Below, one piece after another: positions 11,041 through 21,933 of a DNA stretch of 64,000 bases. The number at the start of each line of letters is the position of its first letter. Position 1 is the first letter of the stretch. Under the pieces are notes generated by a model. The model searched no databases. It had not been told where the DNA came from and was given only the letters and a program-made list of their open reading frames with translations. This stretch comes from Mermis nigrescens (taxonomy: Eukaryota > Nematoda > Enoplea > Mermithida > Mermithidae), in the NCBI GenBank assembly GCA_036768485.1, contig JAVLUZ010000728.1:304744-368743 (forward strand). Reading direction: 5' to 3'. Both the position numbers and the translations under genes were made by a program.

Positions 11041-11520
11041 GTTTATTTGGAATAATAAAGAGACATGCGGATGTGTTTGACTCCTCGTAACTCATTTTAC
11101 TGTAACATATCACGTTTACTGCATTAGCGTAAAGGACCAGGAAGTAGGTAATTTCTACCCCCATTAGGTGAGTGCGGGTAAATGTGGGACGTTCAAAGTA
11201 CAATGAAACAGACTACATGGAATAAAAAACAGACATGCGGATGTGTTTTACTGCTTGTAACTCATTATACTGTAGAATATAAAGTAAATAGCATAAGTTT
11301 AAAGGACATTTACATATAATCATGAAGAAGGTAAATGATAACACCATTAGGCGGATGTGTTTGACTCCTTGTAACTCATTATACTGTAGAATATCACGTT
11401 TACCGCATTAGTTTAAAGGACATTTACATAAAATTATGATGGAGGTAATTTTCAACCCCAATAGGTTTGTCCGGATAAATAAGGGACGTTCAAAGTTCAA
11501 TGAAACAGACGATTACATGA
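11040..11520. repeat. Imperfect tandem repeat around GCGGATGTGTTTGACTCC
   Basis: Three copies start near 11064, 11234 and 11351. Shared phrases are GCGGATGTGTTTGACTCCT, GTAACTCATTATACTGTAGA, TATCACGTTTACTGCATTAG and GGGACGTTCAAAGTACAATG. The first interval is about 170 bp, and the second is shorter because of a deletion. Confidence 0.65.
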
Positions 11521-12141
11521 TCCGAAATGATTGGTACAGATGTAGGAGGTACATAAACATTAGTGAGGAACGTACTTATAGAAACGATAGAATATGGTAT
11601 TAGTGAAAATCTGTTGAACACAAGTTTGGTCTGTTTACTGTTCTTAGTAAAGCCTTATCGCATTTGATCAAGTACCTTCCTTTATGAAAATTATCTAATC
11701 ACAAATATTACTGTATCACAGAAATCGAACTACTTTCCATATTCACTACAGGTGACGATCGGATTGGACAACATTTAAGAGGCTGATGTGCGATTGGTAG
11801 GAAAAAGCGCAAAACTTTGTTTTTATGACTTCTGCAAAATCCGTCAACAGCGAATCAAATTGATTCGCGCTAAATTTCCTAGCATGACTGGAAAAATAAC
11901 CTATAAAAAGGGGATGCAGAGCCCATGCGCGCGTAGTCAATTAGATCACAGTGTGCTGATGGGTGAATATGTTGGAAATGGGAAAGGGTGGCATGATTAA
12001 TGTGTCAATAGTATGATGAATAATAGTTTGTAAAATCGCGATTTACATATTGTTTGCGCTGGAAATGAATTATAGATATGAAGTGATGCACTGCACAAAT
12101 AATTACCTACATAAATGTTTGTTATTCAGAGAACGATTTAA

Positions 12142-13254
12142 ATGAATTTATTAAAAATCGTTAAATTTTGTGAAGATCGTGATGGGTTGCCCAAGAAGCT
12201 GGCGGAACTGGAACTGGTTCCATGCACAGGCGAATACGACTGTCCAACATGTGGCGGGAAGATGGTTCTAATCAAGGATGAATCATGGGTGGATGGATGG
12301 ATATGGACGTGCCGGGCGCATGTGGCGGTCAGGAAACAGAAGGCGTGGCCTTGCAGAGTGCGAGTGGGCTTGCGCAAGCACACGTTTTTTGAGAATTTGA
12401 AGTTACCGATTTGGAGAGTTCTTGGATTTGTCAATTTCTGGGTCAGAGGTGCAGCTTTGCGATTTACTGGCGAACAGCTCGAAATGGCCCAAGAAAGTCT
12501 GGTCAACTGGTCATCTTACTGCCGGGAGGTTGTATTTGATGCATTCTTCACGAAACCAGAAAAACTCAGTGGCCCTGGGAAGGTCATTGAGATCGACGAA
12601 TCCAAATTTGGTAAGCAAAAATATCATAGGGGGCATTCTGTGGAGGGCCAATGGGTCTTTGGCGGCTATTAACAGGGCTCCGGTTGCATGTTTATGGTAG
12701 CCGTTGAGGCCCGGGGGTCTGACACACTGCTACCCGTAATCCAAGAGTGGATTAACCCGGGTACGACGATTCTCTCTGACTTTTGGAAGGCATATGACTG
12801 CTTGGGAGACCATGGCTACATTCACATGAAAGTAAACCATTCTCTGAATTTCAAAGATCCTGACACACAGACAAATACTAACGCCATTGAGTCCTCCTGG
12901 CGAGCAGCCAAGTCTAGTTTTGCATCGTCAGGGAGAATCAAAGCACATGTACCCGGTAATCTAGCTCGGTACATGTTCCAAAAGCGATGCAAGGAAATGC
13001 AACTCGATCGCATGGTCAAGTTTCTGCGGATGGCTGGGCAGCTGTACTGTACAATCCGTGTAAGCCCAGTGCACCACGATTTGACGAGGACAGGGACAGC
13101 CGCGAGGAATTGGAGGACAGTGACAGCCACGACGAATTGGAGTTTTAGTATAGTAAGTTGTGTTGAAAACATTTTTTCTGATCATTCAGTTCAGCTTAAG
13201 ATGGGCTTAGGCTTAGGCTTAGTTCTGTGCCTTCACATTTGTGCCAGGGGATGA
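12142..13254 (+). pseudogene. IS1595/ISXO2-type DDE transposase with one in-frame stop
   Basis: One reading frame runs from ATG 12142, broken only by TAA at 12670-12672, and continues in the same frame to 13254. The N-terminus has a zinc-ribbon-like CPTCGGKM and a later WTC. Then come RKHTFFENLKLPIW and the first catalytic-Asp block VIEIDESKFGKQKYHRG, with VEGQWVFGGY at the stop. After it come ILSDFWKAYDC (second Asp) and NHSLNFKDPDTQTNTNAIES, then SWRAAK (third acidic/Asn block). These are the hallmarks of the DDE_Tnp_IS1595 fold. The family usually continues GG-x-x-R/Q-G, so the stop replaces a single residue. The last 60 codons or so are probably not original. An M1 MITE (13232-13358) cuts into the 3' end. 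Likely a transposase that died recently. Confidence 0.8.
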
Positions 13255-13358
13255 TGTAAGCCTGAGTCAGATGGGGCGAAAATTGCTTTGCCTGCGCTCC
13301 GCAATTTTTGCCCCATCTTTGGCTTAGGCTTAGATCATCCCCTGACACCAATCTGAAG
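13232..13358. mobile_element. Hairpin MITE, family M1, copy 4
   Basis: The left end CTTCACATTTGTGCCAGGGG and right end CCCCTGACACCAATCTGAAG form the same terminal inverted repeat as copy 3. Internal ATGATGTAAGCCTGAG and CTTAGGCTTAGATCAT are also shared. The centre differs (AAAATTGCTTTGCCTGCGCTCCGCAA), so the core has been shortened. It lies just after the transposase pseudogene, but I see no evidence that the transposase mobilised it. Confidence 0.75.
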
Positions 13359-13691
13359 CCTCAAACAGCGCTTTTTGGGCTTCTAATCATCAGGAGCAGC
13401 ACTATGAACCCCTGAATCAAGTTTGCAATATGCAAATTAGCCTAATTTGCATACATACTATGCAGATCAGGCTAATTTGCATATGAAAACCTGGTTTCCG
13501 CGGCCAGTTTTGAGTTTCTAGCGATGCTTCGAGATGATAAGAAACCCGAAAAATGGCTGTTTTGTAAGAAATTGAGAAATCAGTAATAACGAATATTTTC
13601 CCGTTTTGCTCCTTTTCTAAAAGTACCATATTCATAACTTTAGCCGATACCTGCTTAACATCACATAAAATCGCTATTTTTCGAAATTCGG
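13359..13691. other. Dispersed repeat shared with 2040-2120, and spacer
   Basis: CAGCGCTTTTTGGGCTTCTA followed by ATCATCAGGAGCAGCACTAT matches CAGCGATTTTCGGGGTTCTT and ATCATCAGGAGCACCAGCAG at 2052-2091, so a further repeat family is present. There is no gene. The stretch ends in GAAATTCGG, the 9-bp target duplicate of the Foldback element. Confidence 0.45.
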
Positions 13692-15084
13692 GGCAGTAAT
13701 TATTTGCAGTTAACTGCAGGCAATATAGCACACAATGTAAAATTATATGCAGTCAAAAACCAGCGGCCTAGACTGCAGGCAATCTAGCACACAATGTAAA
13801 ATTATATGCAGTCAAAAACCAGCGGCCAAGACTGCAGGCAATCTAGCACACAATGTAAAATTATATGCAGTCAAAAACCAGCGGCCTAGACTGCAGGCAA
13901 TCTAGCACACAATGAAAAATTATATGCAGTCAAAAACCAGCGGCCTAGACTGCAGGCAATCTAGCACACAATGTAAAATTATATGCAGTCAAAAACCAGC
14001 GGCCTAGACTGCAGGCAATCTAGCACACAATGTAAAATTATATGCAGTCAAAAACCAGCGGCCTTGACTGCAGGCAATATAGCACAGAACATAAAATTAT
14101 ATGCAGTCAAAAACCAGCGGCCTAGACTGCAGGCAATCTAGCACACAATGCGATATTATATGCAGTCAAAAACCAGCGGCCTAGACTGCAGGCAATTTAG
14201 CACACAATGTGATATTATATGCAGTCAAGCTGAATGCTTATTAATATGGGGAGCTGGCGCTTCGCTCGCATTTCAACCTGTAGTAGATGGTTTTAGAAGG
14301 CATTTTTATTTGAAATGGTCTGGCAGATTTACTTTCTCACTGGGGAATGTTTTTTTGCGCTGCATGGGTAGCAGCTTCAATAGCTGCCCAGTCGCCCATT
14401 AGCGCATTTTGATGGGCCAGCGTAAGCTCTGGTTCTATGTGATAGATATTGAGTAGCTGTTGCTGTTCTTCTTGTCCTCATTCTGGAGAATTGTTGTATT
14501 ACTGTAGTAGAAATAAAATGCTTCATGAATATGTACGTACCTACAGGAAAGTACATAGGTGCATGCCTATATATTGAGTGTCTATATAGGTACTTTATTT
14601 TTAGCCACTTTTGCCATTTTCTTGGGTTTAAATGTAATTTTATAGCTGTTATTGTTGACAATTTCGATGAAATAAGGCTTTGTGAATGCTTTTTGGAATC
14701 CATATTTTAAATTGGAATGGTCATTGAAGCTTATAAGTAGTTAAGCCTGTAACCCTAGATCGCAACGTTATAGCATAGCCCATGTTATAACATAGGTGAG
14801 GACGTAAAAATCTGCGCCCTGGCTTTTCTCAAGGTGCAATGCTGTAGCATAGGCTGTGTTGTAGCATGGGGGCCGGCCCAAACCTGCTCGGGGAGGGGGC
14901 GCGCGCCAGCCCAGGGCCAGGGTCCCAGGGCCAGGGGAGGGAAATTTCCATGGGGGAAATTTCCCTGGGAAATCTTTGAAGAGGCGTAACTTTAGAATCA
15001 GCAGTTGGATCAGGCTGGAATTTTTAAGGTATGTTAGATATACGTTAGCTTTGATATGTACAAAATTTTAGCGAGCAGCCTACA

Positions 15085-15625
15085 GTATACCATCATTAGT
15101 TTACACTTTTGCATTACTCAAGAACCAATGGCCGGATTTTGTTCAAATTTTCAGGATATGATGTACAAACCTTAGTTGTGCTATGTACAGAATTTTAGCG
15201 CGCAGCCTACAGTATACCAATTTACTTTACACTTTCTCATATAGCATTATAACTCAAGAACCACAAGCCGGATTTTGTTCAAATTTTCAGGATATGATGT
15301 ACAAACCTTGGTTGTGCTATGTACAGAATTCTAGCGCGCAGTCTACAGTACACCAGTTTACTTTACACTTTCTCATATAGCACTCTATTCCAAGAATCAC
15401 TAGCCGGATTTTGTTCAAATTTTCAGAATATGACGTATAAACCTTAGCTGTGCTGTGTACACAATTTTAGAGTGCAGCATACAGTATACTAATTTACTTT
15501 ACACTTTCTTGCATAGCACTATATTCCAAGAACCGCTAGCTGTAATTTGTTCAAATTTTCAGGATATGATATTTAAACCTTTGCTGTGCTATGTACAAAA
15601 TTTTAGTGCACAATCTACTGTATGC
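15085..15625. repeat. 136-bp tandem repeat in the Foldback loop, about four units
   Basis: GCCGGATTTTGTTCAAATTT starts at 15131, 15267 and 15403, with a diverged fourth at 15539, a constant 136-bp step. Each unit also holds AGTTTACACTTTCTCATATA and GTGCTATGTACAGAATT. Confidence 0.85.
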
Positions 15626-15939
15626 TGATTTTTTATTTGCATTGTCTTTTCAATGCTTGAATTTTTAGCTGTACTTGTCTAATGATGCCATTATAGGTTA
15701 TTTTCGCCCAAAAGTGAGCAACCAGTATAGGCAAACATTGCTCAAATTTGATTATCATGCTATTTTGAGCTTCTCAGAGTTTATCAGAAAACGCCTGAAA
15801 AAGGGCGATCTTTGCCTGCTGTTCAACTTGTGGGAATTTTTAAACCCTGAGCTAGCGTTTACTTTATAAACCTCCACACAAAATTCATTAATGAACACAT
15901 AACTTCATCCATGTCATCAGTATTGATCTAAAAATTAGC

Positions 15940-16225
15940 AAAGTTTGGAATATTTTTTGAAAAGTTTGGAATATTTTTTGTAAAGTTTGGAAAATTTTTT
16001 GTAGCATTTGGAATACTTTTTGTAAAGTTTGGAATATTTTTTGTAGAATTTGGAATATTTTTTGTAAAGTTTGGAATATTTTTTGTAAAGTTTGGAATAT
16101 TTTTTTGTAGAGTTTGGAATAAATTTTACTTGCTTAAGCATATGAACTTTGCTAAGTTTGGAATATTTTTTGTTAAGTTTGGGAAATTTTTGTAAAATTT
16201 GGAAAATTCCTTGCAAAGTTTGGAT
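15940..16225. repeat. About 20-bp tandem repeat AAGTTTGGAATATTTTTTGT
   Basis: About a dozen units of 20-21 bp with small length changes lie in the Foldback loop. The minus-strand frame (KKYSKLYKK repeats) is a by-product of the period and is not taken as a gene. Confidence 0.85.
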
Positions 16226-17732
16226 AATCTTCATTTAATATGGCATTGCTCCAGGATTGCTGACAAATTTTGTAAAACACAAAAAACATGATAATTTTGC
16301 ATAGTCTATTCATATACTCTACAGTCTCTGATAAAATATGGCTAAATTTTGCATGACTCATTTGATTCATTTACTTTATGGAAAGAACTATGTTTGTTTC
16401 ACACGGTATTCGAAGAATTATATGACAGGCTGAAGCAAACCATACACAAATATCGATGAAATTCCATAGCTATGAGAAAAACACTAAGCCATTTGTGTAC
16501 GTGCAGAAAATACATGCAATTTTCCCAAATATAAATCTAATCAAGCATTTCATACTGTGAGGAACATGAAAATTTCAGCCTGATCCGACTGCTAATTCTA
16601 AAGTTACGCCTCTTCCGAAATTTCCCCAGGGAACATGAAATTTCCCCCATGGAAATTTCCCCCTGCCCTGGCCCTGGGCTTGGCGCGCGACCCCTCCCCG
16701 AGCAGGTTTGGGCAGGCCCCCATACTACAACACAGCCTATGCTACAGCATTGCGCCCTGAGAAAAGCCAGGGCGCAGATTTTTACGTCCTCGCTTATGTT
16801 ATAACATAGGCTATGTTATAACGTTGCGATCTAGGGACACAGGCTTAACTACTTATAAGCTTCAATGACCATTCCAATTTAAAATATGGATTCCAAAAAG
16901 CATTCACAAAGCCTTATTTCATCGAAATTGTCAACAATAACAGCCATAAAATTTCATTTAAACGCAAGAAAAGGGCAAAAGTGGCTAAAAATAAAGTACC
17001 TATATAGACACTCAAAATATAGGCATGCACCTATGTACTTTCCTGTAGGTATGTACATATTCTCGAAGCATTTTATTTCTACTACAGTAATACATTAATT
17101 CTCCAGAATGAGGACAAGAAGAACAGCAACAGCTACTCAATATCTATCATGTAGGACCAGAGCTTACACTGGCCCATCAAAATGCGCTAATGGGCGACTG
17201 GGCAGCTATTGAAGCTGCTACCCATGCAGCGCAAAAAAACATTCTCCAGTGAGAAAGTAAATCCGTCAGAACATTTCAAATAAAAGTGCCTTCTAAAACC
17301 ATCTACTACAGGTTGAAATGCGAGCGAAGCGCCAGCTGCCCATATCAATAAGCATTCAGCTTGACTGCATATAATATCACATTGTGTGCTAAATTGCCTG
17401 CAGTCTAGGCCGCTGGTTTTTGACTGCATATAATATCACATTGTGTGCTAGATTGCCTGCAGTCTAGGCCGCTGGTTTTTGACTGCATATAATTTTACGT
17501 TCTGTGCTATATTGCCTGCAGTCAAGGCCGCTGGTTTTTGACTGCATATAATTTTACATTGTGTGCTAGATTGCCTGCAGTCTAGGCCGCTGGTTTTTGA
17601 CTGCATATAATTTTACATTGTGTGCTAGATTGCCTGCAGTCTAGGCCGCTGGTTTTTGACTGCATATAATTTTACATTGTGTGTTATATTGCCTGCAGTT
17701 GACTGCAAATAATTACTGCCGAAATTCGGAAA

Positions 17733-18050
17733 ATGGATGTATTCTAGAATTCGCCCAAAATTTCGACTTGATTGTAAAAAGTGTTGTTTTGCTACTAGAT
17801 CAGCTAGAATTTGGAACGATCTTCCACAACATATTCGAAGTTCTCCAAATGTTGAGATATTTAAGAAAAATTTGAAAAGGTTGATTTCGGGGATTTTTTG
17901 ATGGAGCACACGTGAGCGCAATCTATTTGCCTGTGTGTCCACACATTTCGCATCACACTATGCTATTTTATTTTCCTTGCGACTTTGTTTTACCCTTGTT
18001 TTTTCCGAACAGAGTATTAGTATTAGTAATGCATAAAGCTAAAGCCACTA
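17733..18050 (+). pseudogene. 3' tail of a CR1/Jockey-like non-LTR retrotransposon
   Basis: In frame, FRLDCKKCCFATRSARIWND is followed by LPQHIRSSPNVEIFKKNLKR and LISGIF, with a stop at 17899-17901. This is the conserved C-terminal Trp-Asn-Asp-Leu-Pro tail of CR1/Jockey-type polymerases. The 3' UTR continues to a GTATTAGTATTAG tail near 18015-18028. The same tail and UTR are found inverted at 34440-34740. The upstream part is absent because the Foldback element adjoins it. Confidence 0.75.
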
Positions 18051-19506
18051 AACTACGCTTATTAAGTATTGATCTTTTTTTCTGTAGAAATGAAGCTTCA
18101 ATAATATGTTTTCATGTGAATATCCACTTCTAGTAGATTATTATCTCTCTTTTAGAACTAAAACTTCAAATAAAAAGTGTTTCTATTATGAGACATTGCA
18201 CTTTTAATGAAGTGTGTTCCACGTTAGACACCGTTCTAAGTTGGTCCATTTACCCTAGGTACTGCTTATTGGCTTTCCACCAACATGGGCGCTCAATTTT
18301 TGAACGTTTTTCCGACCCCTAAAAATGTGCACCAAAACTTTAAAATGTGATGGAACGAGTGACTAAACCACCGTTGTTTTTTTCGACTTTTTGGTCTATT
18401 TGTCAACCAAAATTTTGGGAACTGGAAAAAATTTTTGGGCTTGGTTGGCATTTGTGGAAAATTTTGTAATGTTAAAAATGCGTTTTAGAGAGTTAAAACT
18501 TCAAAATTTTTCGGCGCTTCGCGCCGAATTGATTTAATTCTTACTTATTATTAATCTTTAAGCCGCGCGGCGCCAATTGCAGCATTTTTATCGATAATCT
18601 GGTCCTAGAACTCCACTACGATTGAAAATCCTTACCTTCTGCACAGTTTTTGTAATGTAAAAGGGATTTAGAGAGCTAAAATTTCGAAATTTTCTGGCGC
18701 TCGCGCCATTTGATAAATTATAGTTTTAATTGTCAAAAACGACTTCAGAATTGGCTAAAATGCTATACTGAAGGAAGGAAATTCAAGTTCTAACATAAAT
18801 AACGTATCCTGATCGTGATATTTCTTGTAGAGCGCGAAATTTTTATACATAAAGTGCATCAAACACCGCTATTGCATGTGTACATAAAATTTTCCAATAA
18901 AAAACACTGATTTTTCAACACAGGCGCTCTATTTTAAACGTTTTTAGACCTCCCAAAAAAACGTGGAAAAAAGTCGGAAAAAGTGGAAAAAATTTTCGGT
19001 TCGGTCTATAATGTCAACCAAATCGCTGGGAAAAAAACGTTGGACTAAACACTGCACCCGGTGCTAGGTATACAAAACATAGAAAATCGGTATTCAATGC
19101 TGGTTCCTCTTTTTACACCCACTAAGCCTAAGCAAGAATTAAGGAGATTAAGCACCTTGAAAGATCACTTTTAGGAAGAAATGACAAACAAAAAGAAATT
19201 CATTTCTGCAGCTATGTTTTCTACATGCACCGAGTGAAGTCTTTAGACGCTTGTTGTGACGTATGCATGATTCCCGTAACATACAGTAGAATCTAGAATT
19301 TAACTTACATGCACTTAATATATAGCCTGATTTTACAAATTTCTGAAAAGTTCAAAACTTGGCTTTAAACCCATGTAGGGCTGACATCCTATAGCTGGAA
19401 AAAGCAGGGCATATTACACGCCTAAATAGCATAGGCATATATTGTACCTTAATATGCCAAATTTGTGTGCTGTGAGCCAAAGATAAAAATGCATTATTTT
19501 ATTTAA
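18051..19506. other. Repeat-derived spacer with hairpins
   Basis: No gene recognised. A block of about 140 bp is repeated in direct orientation. GGGCGCTCAATTTTTGAACG with a TTGGTCTATTTGTCAACCAA phrase lies at 18288-18415, and AGGCGCTCTATTTTAAACG with TCGGTCTATAATGTCAACCA at 18922-19020. Small palindromes CGGCGCTTCGCGCCG (18510) and GCGCTCGCGC (18698) resemble motifs inside the element at 38151-39235. Confidence 0.5.
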
Positions 19507-20189
19507 ATGTTAACAAAACAAAATGTCAACTCATATCAGAATTTTGTCTCTGATATTGACAAGCTGAAGCAGACTCTACTGCAAAATGAGTATCCCCTTG
19601 GCTTGATTGATAAGGTCATATCAGACTTTATGACAAAGGTGTATAATAAGAGTGATGAAATAAAAGTCGGTTGTGATAAATTATGCTAATCTCTTGTTTT
19701 GCCTTACGCTGGTGTGCAATGGCTACAATGTACGCAGCAGAATTCTAAAGCTTATATCTGCATTTTACCCTCAGATTAGAGTAAGATTTGTTTACAAACC
19801 TGTCATGTGTATAAGCCGGTTTTTCAAGAACAAGGATGCTGTATCTGCTAAGCTACTCTCAAATTTAGTATATAAGTATACGTGTCCTAGCTGTATGGCT
19901 AGTTACATTGGCGAAACTCGCCGACATTTTGGGAATAGAATTGCAGAGCATACTGGCATCTCATTTGCTACAGGAAAGCCAATTCAGGGTGATAGCTTAT
20001 CTGCTATTCACAAACATATCTCAAATAGCAATCATTCAATTACATCAGATTGCTTCAAGGTTATTAGTCGAGCATCCAACTCTTTTGATCTTTTAATCAA
20101 GGAGTCGTACTCGTTATACATAGCACGTGATCGTCCTATTCTCAACAATAATAATTTACTAAAATCCCACCTTTTTCATTTTCTTATAG
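19507..20189 (+). pseudogene. Penelope-like element, C-terminal part with GIY-YIG endonuclease
   Basis: The frame from 19507 contains DIDKLKQTLLQNEYPLGLID, the linker that follows the reverse transcriptase in Penelope-like elements. After a frameshift near 19680-19710 the protein continues VRSRILKLISAFYPQIRVRF, then FVYKPVMCISRFFKNKD. The GIY-YIG domain follows: YKYTCPSCMASYIGETRRHF, GNRIAEH, a conserved H-x-x-x-S-N-H stretch, KESYSLYI and RDRPILNNNN. The CxxC pair, the Y-IGET core, Arg and the late Glu are present. The RT core is missing. The gypsy element inserted just after the end of this domain; its outer flank resumes at 33807. Confidence 0.85.
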
Positions 20190-21426
20190 TGTTAATTAGA
20201 TGGGTTGATGGGAGTTGTGAAGGTAGGTACCGATAGCTAAACGGGCAGCATGCCGCCCCTATAGTTACCAAACCCACAAACACAAACCCAAACAACCCAA
20301 ATAATTACCTTCGGGAATTACTTAAGTACCTGGCTACTCTTAGCGCTGGTCAGGATGTTAAGGCAGTACGCCCGGTGTCACCCGTTGACCCTCAAAGTAC
20401 TTAATACCCTAAAACTCCTCGGACCTAGATTTGTCCGTACCTAGGGAGAATTAGGTACCTACGCTCTAACAATCCTACACAGCAGTACGTAAGCAACCCC
20501 GGAAATTAACCCTTAGGTCAGTTGACCTATTCAGGACCTAAAATATGAAATTCGCGAAAGCCTGAAATGATGTTATAGCCAGTGTACTTATGGCGTTTCT
20601 TTAACTTTCAATTTTGGTTCCAATAGCACAATACATATTGAATACAACAACTAAGAGCTCTAGCCCGGGCAGTCATTTTACGTAAAAATTATGTAATAAC
20701 TCTTATGATTTTTGGTTCCGAAACTTGAATAGATTCTTTCTAGAAAAGACGAAAAATAGTAAAATGTGATCACCTTGAATTTTACGACGAAATAAAATAT
20801 TTTATGAAATCGTCGAAAAGCCGGGCCGTCCAAACCGTTCCTTCTGCCTGCAGTATAATGCACTTCAAGGCAGGTAATAATGCTACGTTTATGTACAAGA
20901 AAAAACAACAAAATTGAACGGCTGGATACGACGAAAAGAAAGGAATAAAACAAAAAGACGAGCGCTGCTATACAAGCGTCGAAAACGGCCAAGAGAATCT
21001 TATAATGATTTCCTCTACTAAATTAATTACAGTATATCTTCAAATCAATAATATGCTTATAACGAAAAAGATTCGCACGTAGGCGGAGTCAAGGGGCGTT
21101 CCGATCTCAACACAGGCTTAACCTGATTAGCGGTCATGTCGCCTATGTTTTTAATGATAAAAGAAGGGGTCGTATAGTAATATCCACAAGATGGCTCACA
21201 TAGCATACCTCACGGGTATGTACGTGATTTGCCAATGGACCAATGGGCGCGTAGGGACTTTCGCGTCCAAGCGCCATGGCTAAAGGTGGGTGGTTAAATA
21301 GCGAAAGTTCGCCTCCTTCGGCTGGAAACGCCGGGAAAGATAATTAGGCGAATATTGGGCCAAAAACGATGCGGTCAACGGCGTTCCGCTCGATAACGCG
21401 AAACGCGTGTAGATACACCATCTACA
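20190..21426 (-). repeat. 3' LTR of the gypsy element
   Basis: 1237 bp. On the plus strand it starts TGTTAATTAGATGGG and ends ATACACCATCTACA. It matches 32570-33806 at a constant offset of 12380, with differences seen at 20193, 20199 and 20994. A 104-codon frame inside both LTRs (20678-20992) is duplicated only because the LTR is and shows no known domain. Confidence 0.95.
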
Positions 21427-21440
21427 CTCCTCCCCTCACC
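21427..21440 (-). other. Polypurine tract
   Basis: Read on the minus strand, GGTGAGGGGAGGAG abuts the 3' LTR start TGTAGA. That is the expected position and composition of the primer for plus-strand DNA synthesis. Confidence 0.8.
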
Positions 21441-21933
21441 GGGAAAAAATTCGGATCACGAGCCGAATTTTTTAATTGGAGGAAAGAGAAAAATGACCAA
21501 AAATTGAGTAAAAATTGTTGACGGATGTCAACTTGACATTTCGAAGTCAAATAGAATTTTTGGGCCCATTCCCTGTGGATAGGGGGAATAAAAATTTGAA
21601 TGAAAAGTATGGCGGCTGAAGCCATGACTGAGCCTCTGTCAAGTAGTGTTGAGAACGGAAGCTGAAAGATAAAAGATAAAATTTAAGTAGTTTTTAGATA
21701 AAATTTTAGATAAGGCCGAAAATATGTGAGCAAAAATGGAATTAAAACGAGATACCAATCAACGAGATTATAAGACGAGATAAAATGACGAGATTAAAAC
21801 ACGAGGAATGTTAAGGCACAAAAAACAATGAGAAGAAAAACAAGATTTTACGATAAGGCACGATAAAATTGACGCAAAACTGCTGGCCGCTCCGGCATCG
21901 ATCGCAGAGTTCAGTTCTATAAGTCAAGAAAAA
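21441..21933 (-). other. 3' untranslated region of the gypsy element
   Basis: About 490 bp between the third ORF's stop and the polypurine tract. It is AT-rich, with GATAAAA/GAGATTA-type repeats near 21666-21795. No further ORF of note. Confidence 0.6.

Larger units (their letters stand above)
13692..17720. mobile_element. Foldback (MULE-like) element with >1-kb inverted arms and 9-bp TSD
   Basis: It begins GGCAGTAATTATTTGCAGTT and ends with the inverse (to 17720). It is flanked by an exact 9-bp duplication GAAATTCGG (13683-13691 and 17721-17729). Each arm starts with tandem units of 59-60 bp containing GACTGCAGGCAATCTAGCAC: about nine on the left (to about 14226) and about six on the right (from about 17360). 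Complementary unique sequence continues to about 15030 on the left and from about 16563 on the right. Long arms built of subrepeats and a 9-bp TSD match Foldback elements. The central loop holds two further tandem arrays and no transposase, so the element is non-autonomous. It sits in or beside a non-LTR retrotransposon tail. Confidence 0.85.

Noticed and set aside
20678..20992. 104-codon ORF present identically at 33058-33372
   Set aside because: It lies in both LTRs, so duplication explains the identity. It has no recognisable domain.
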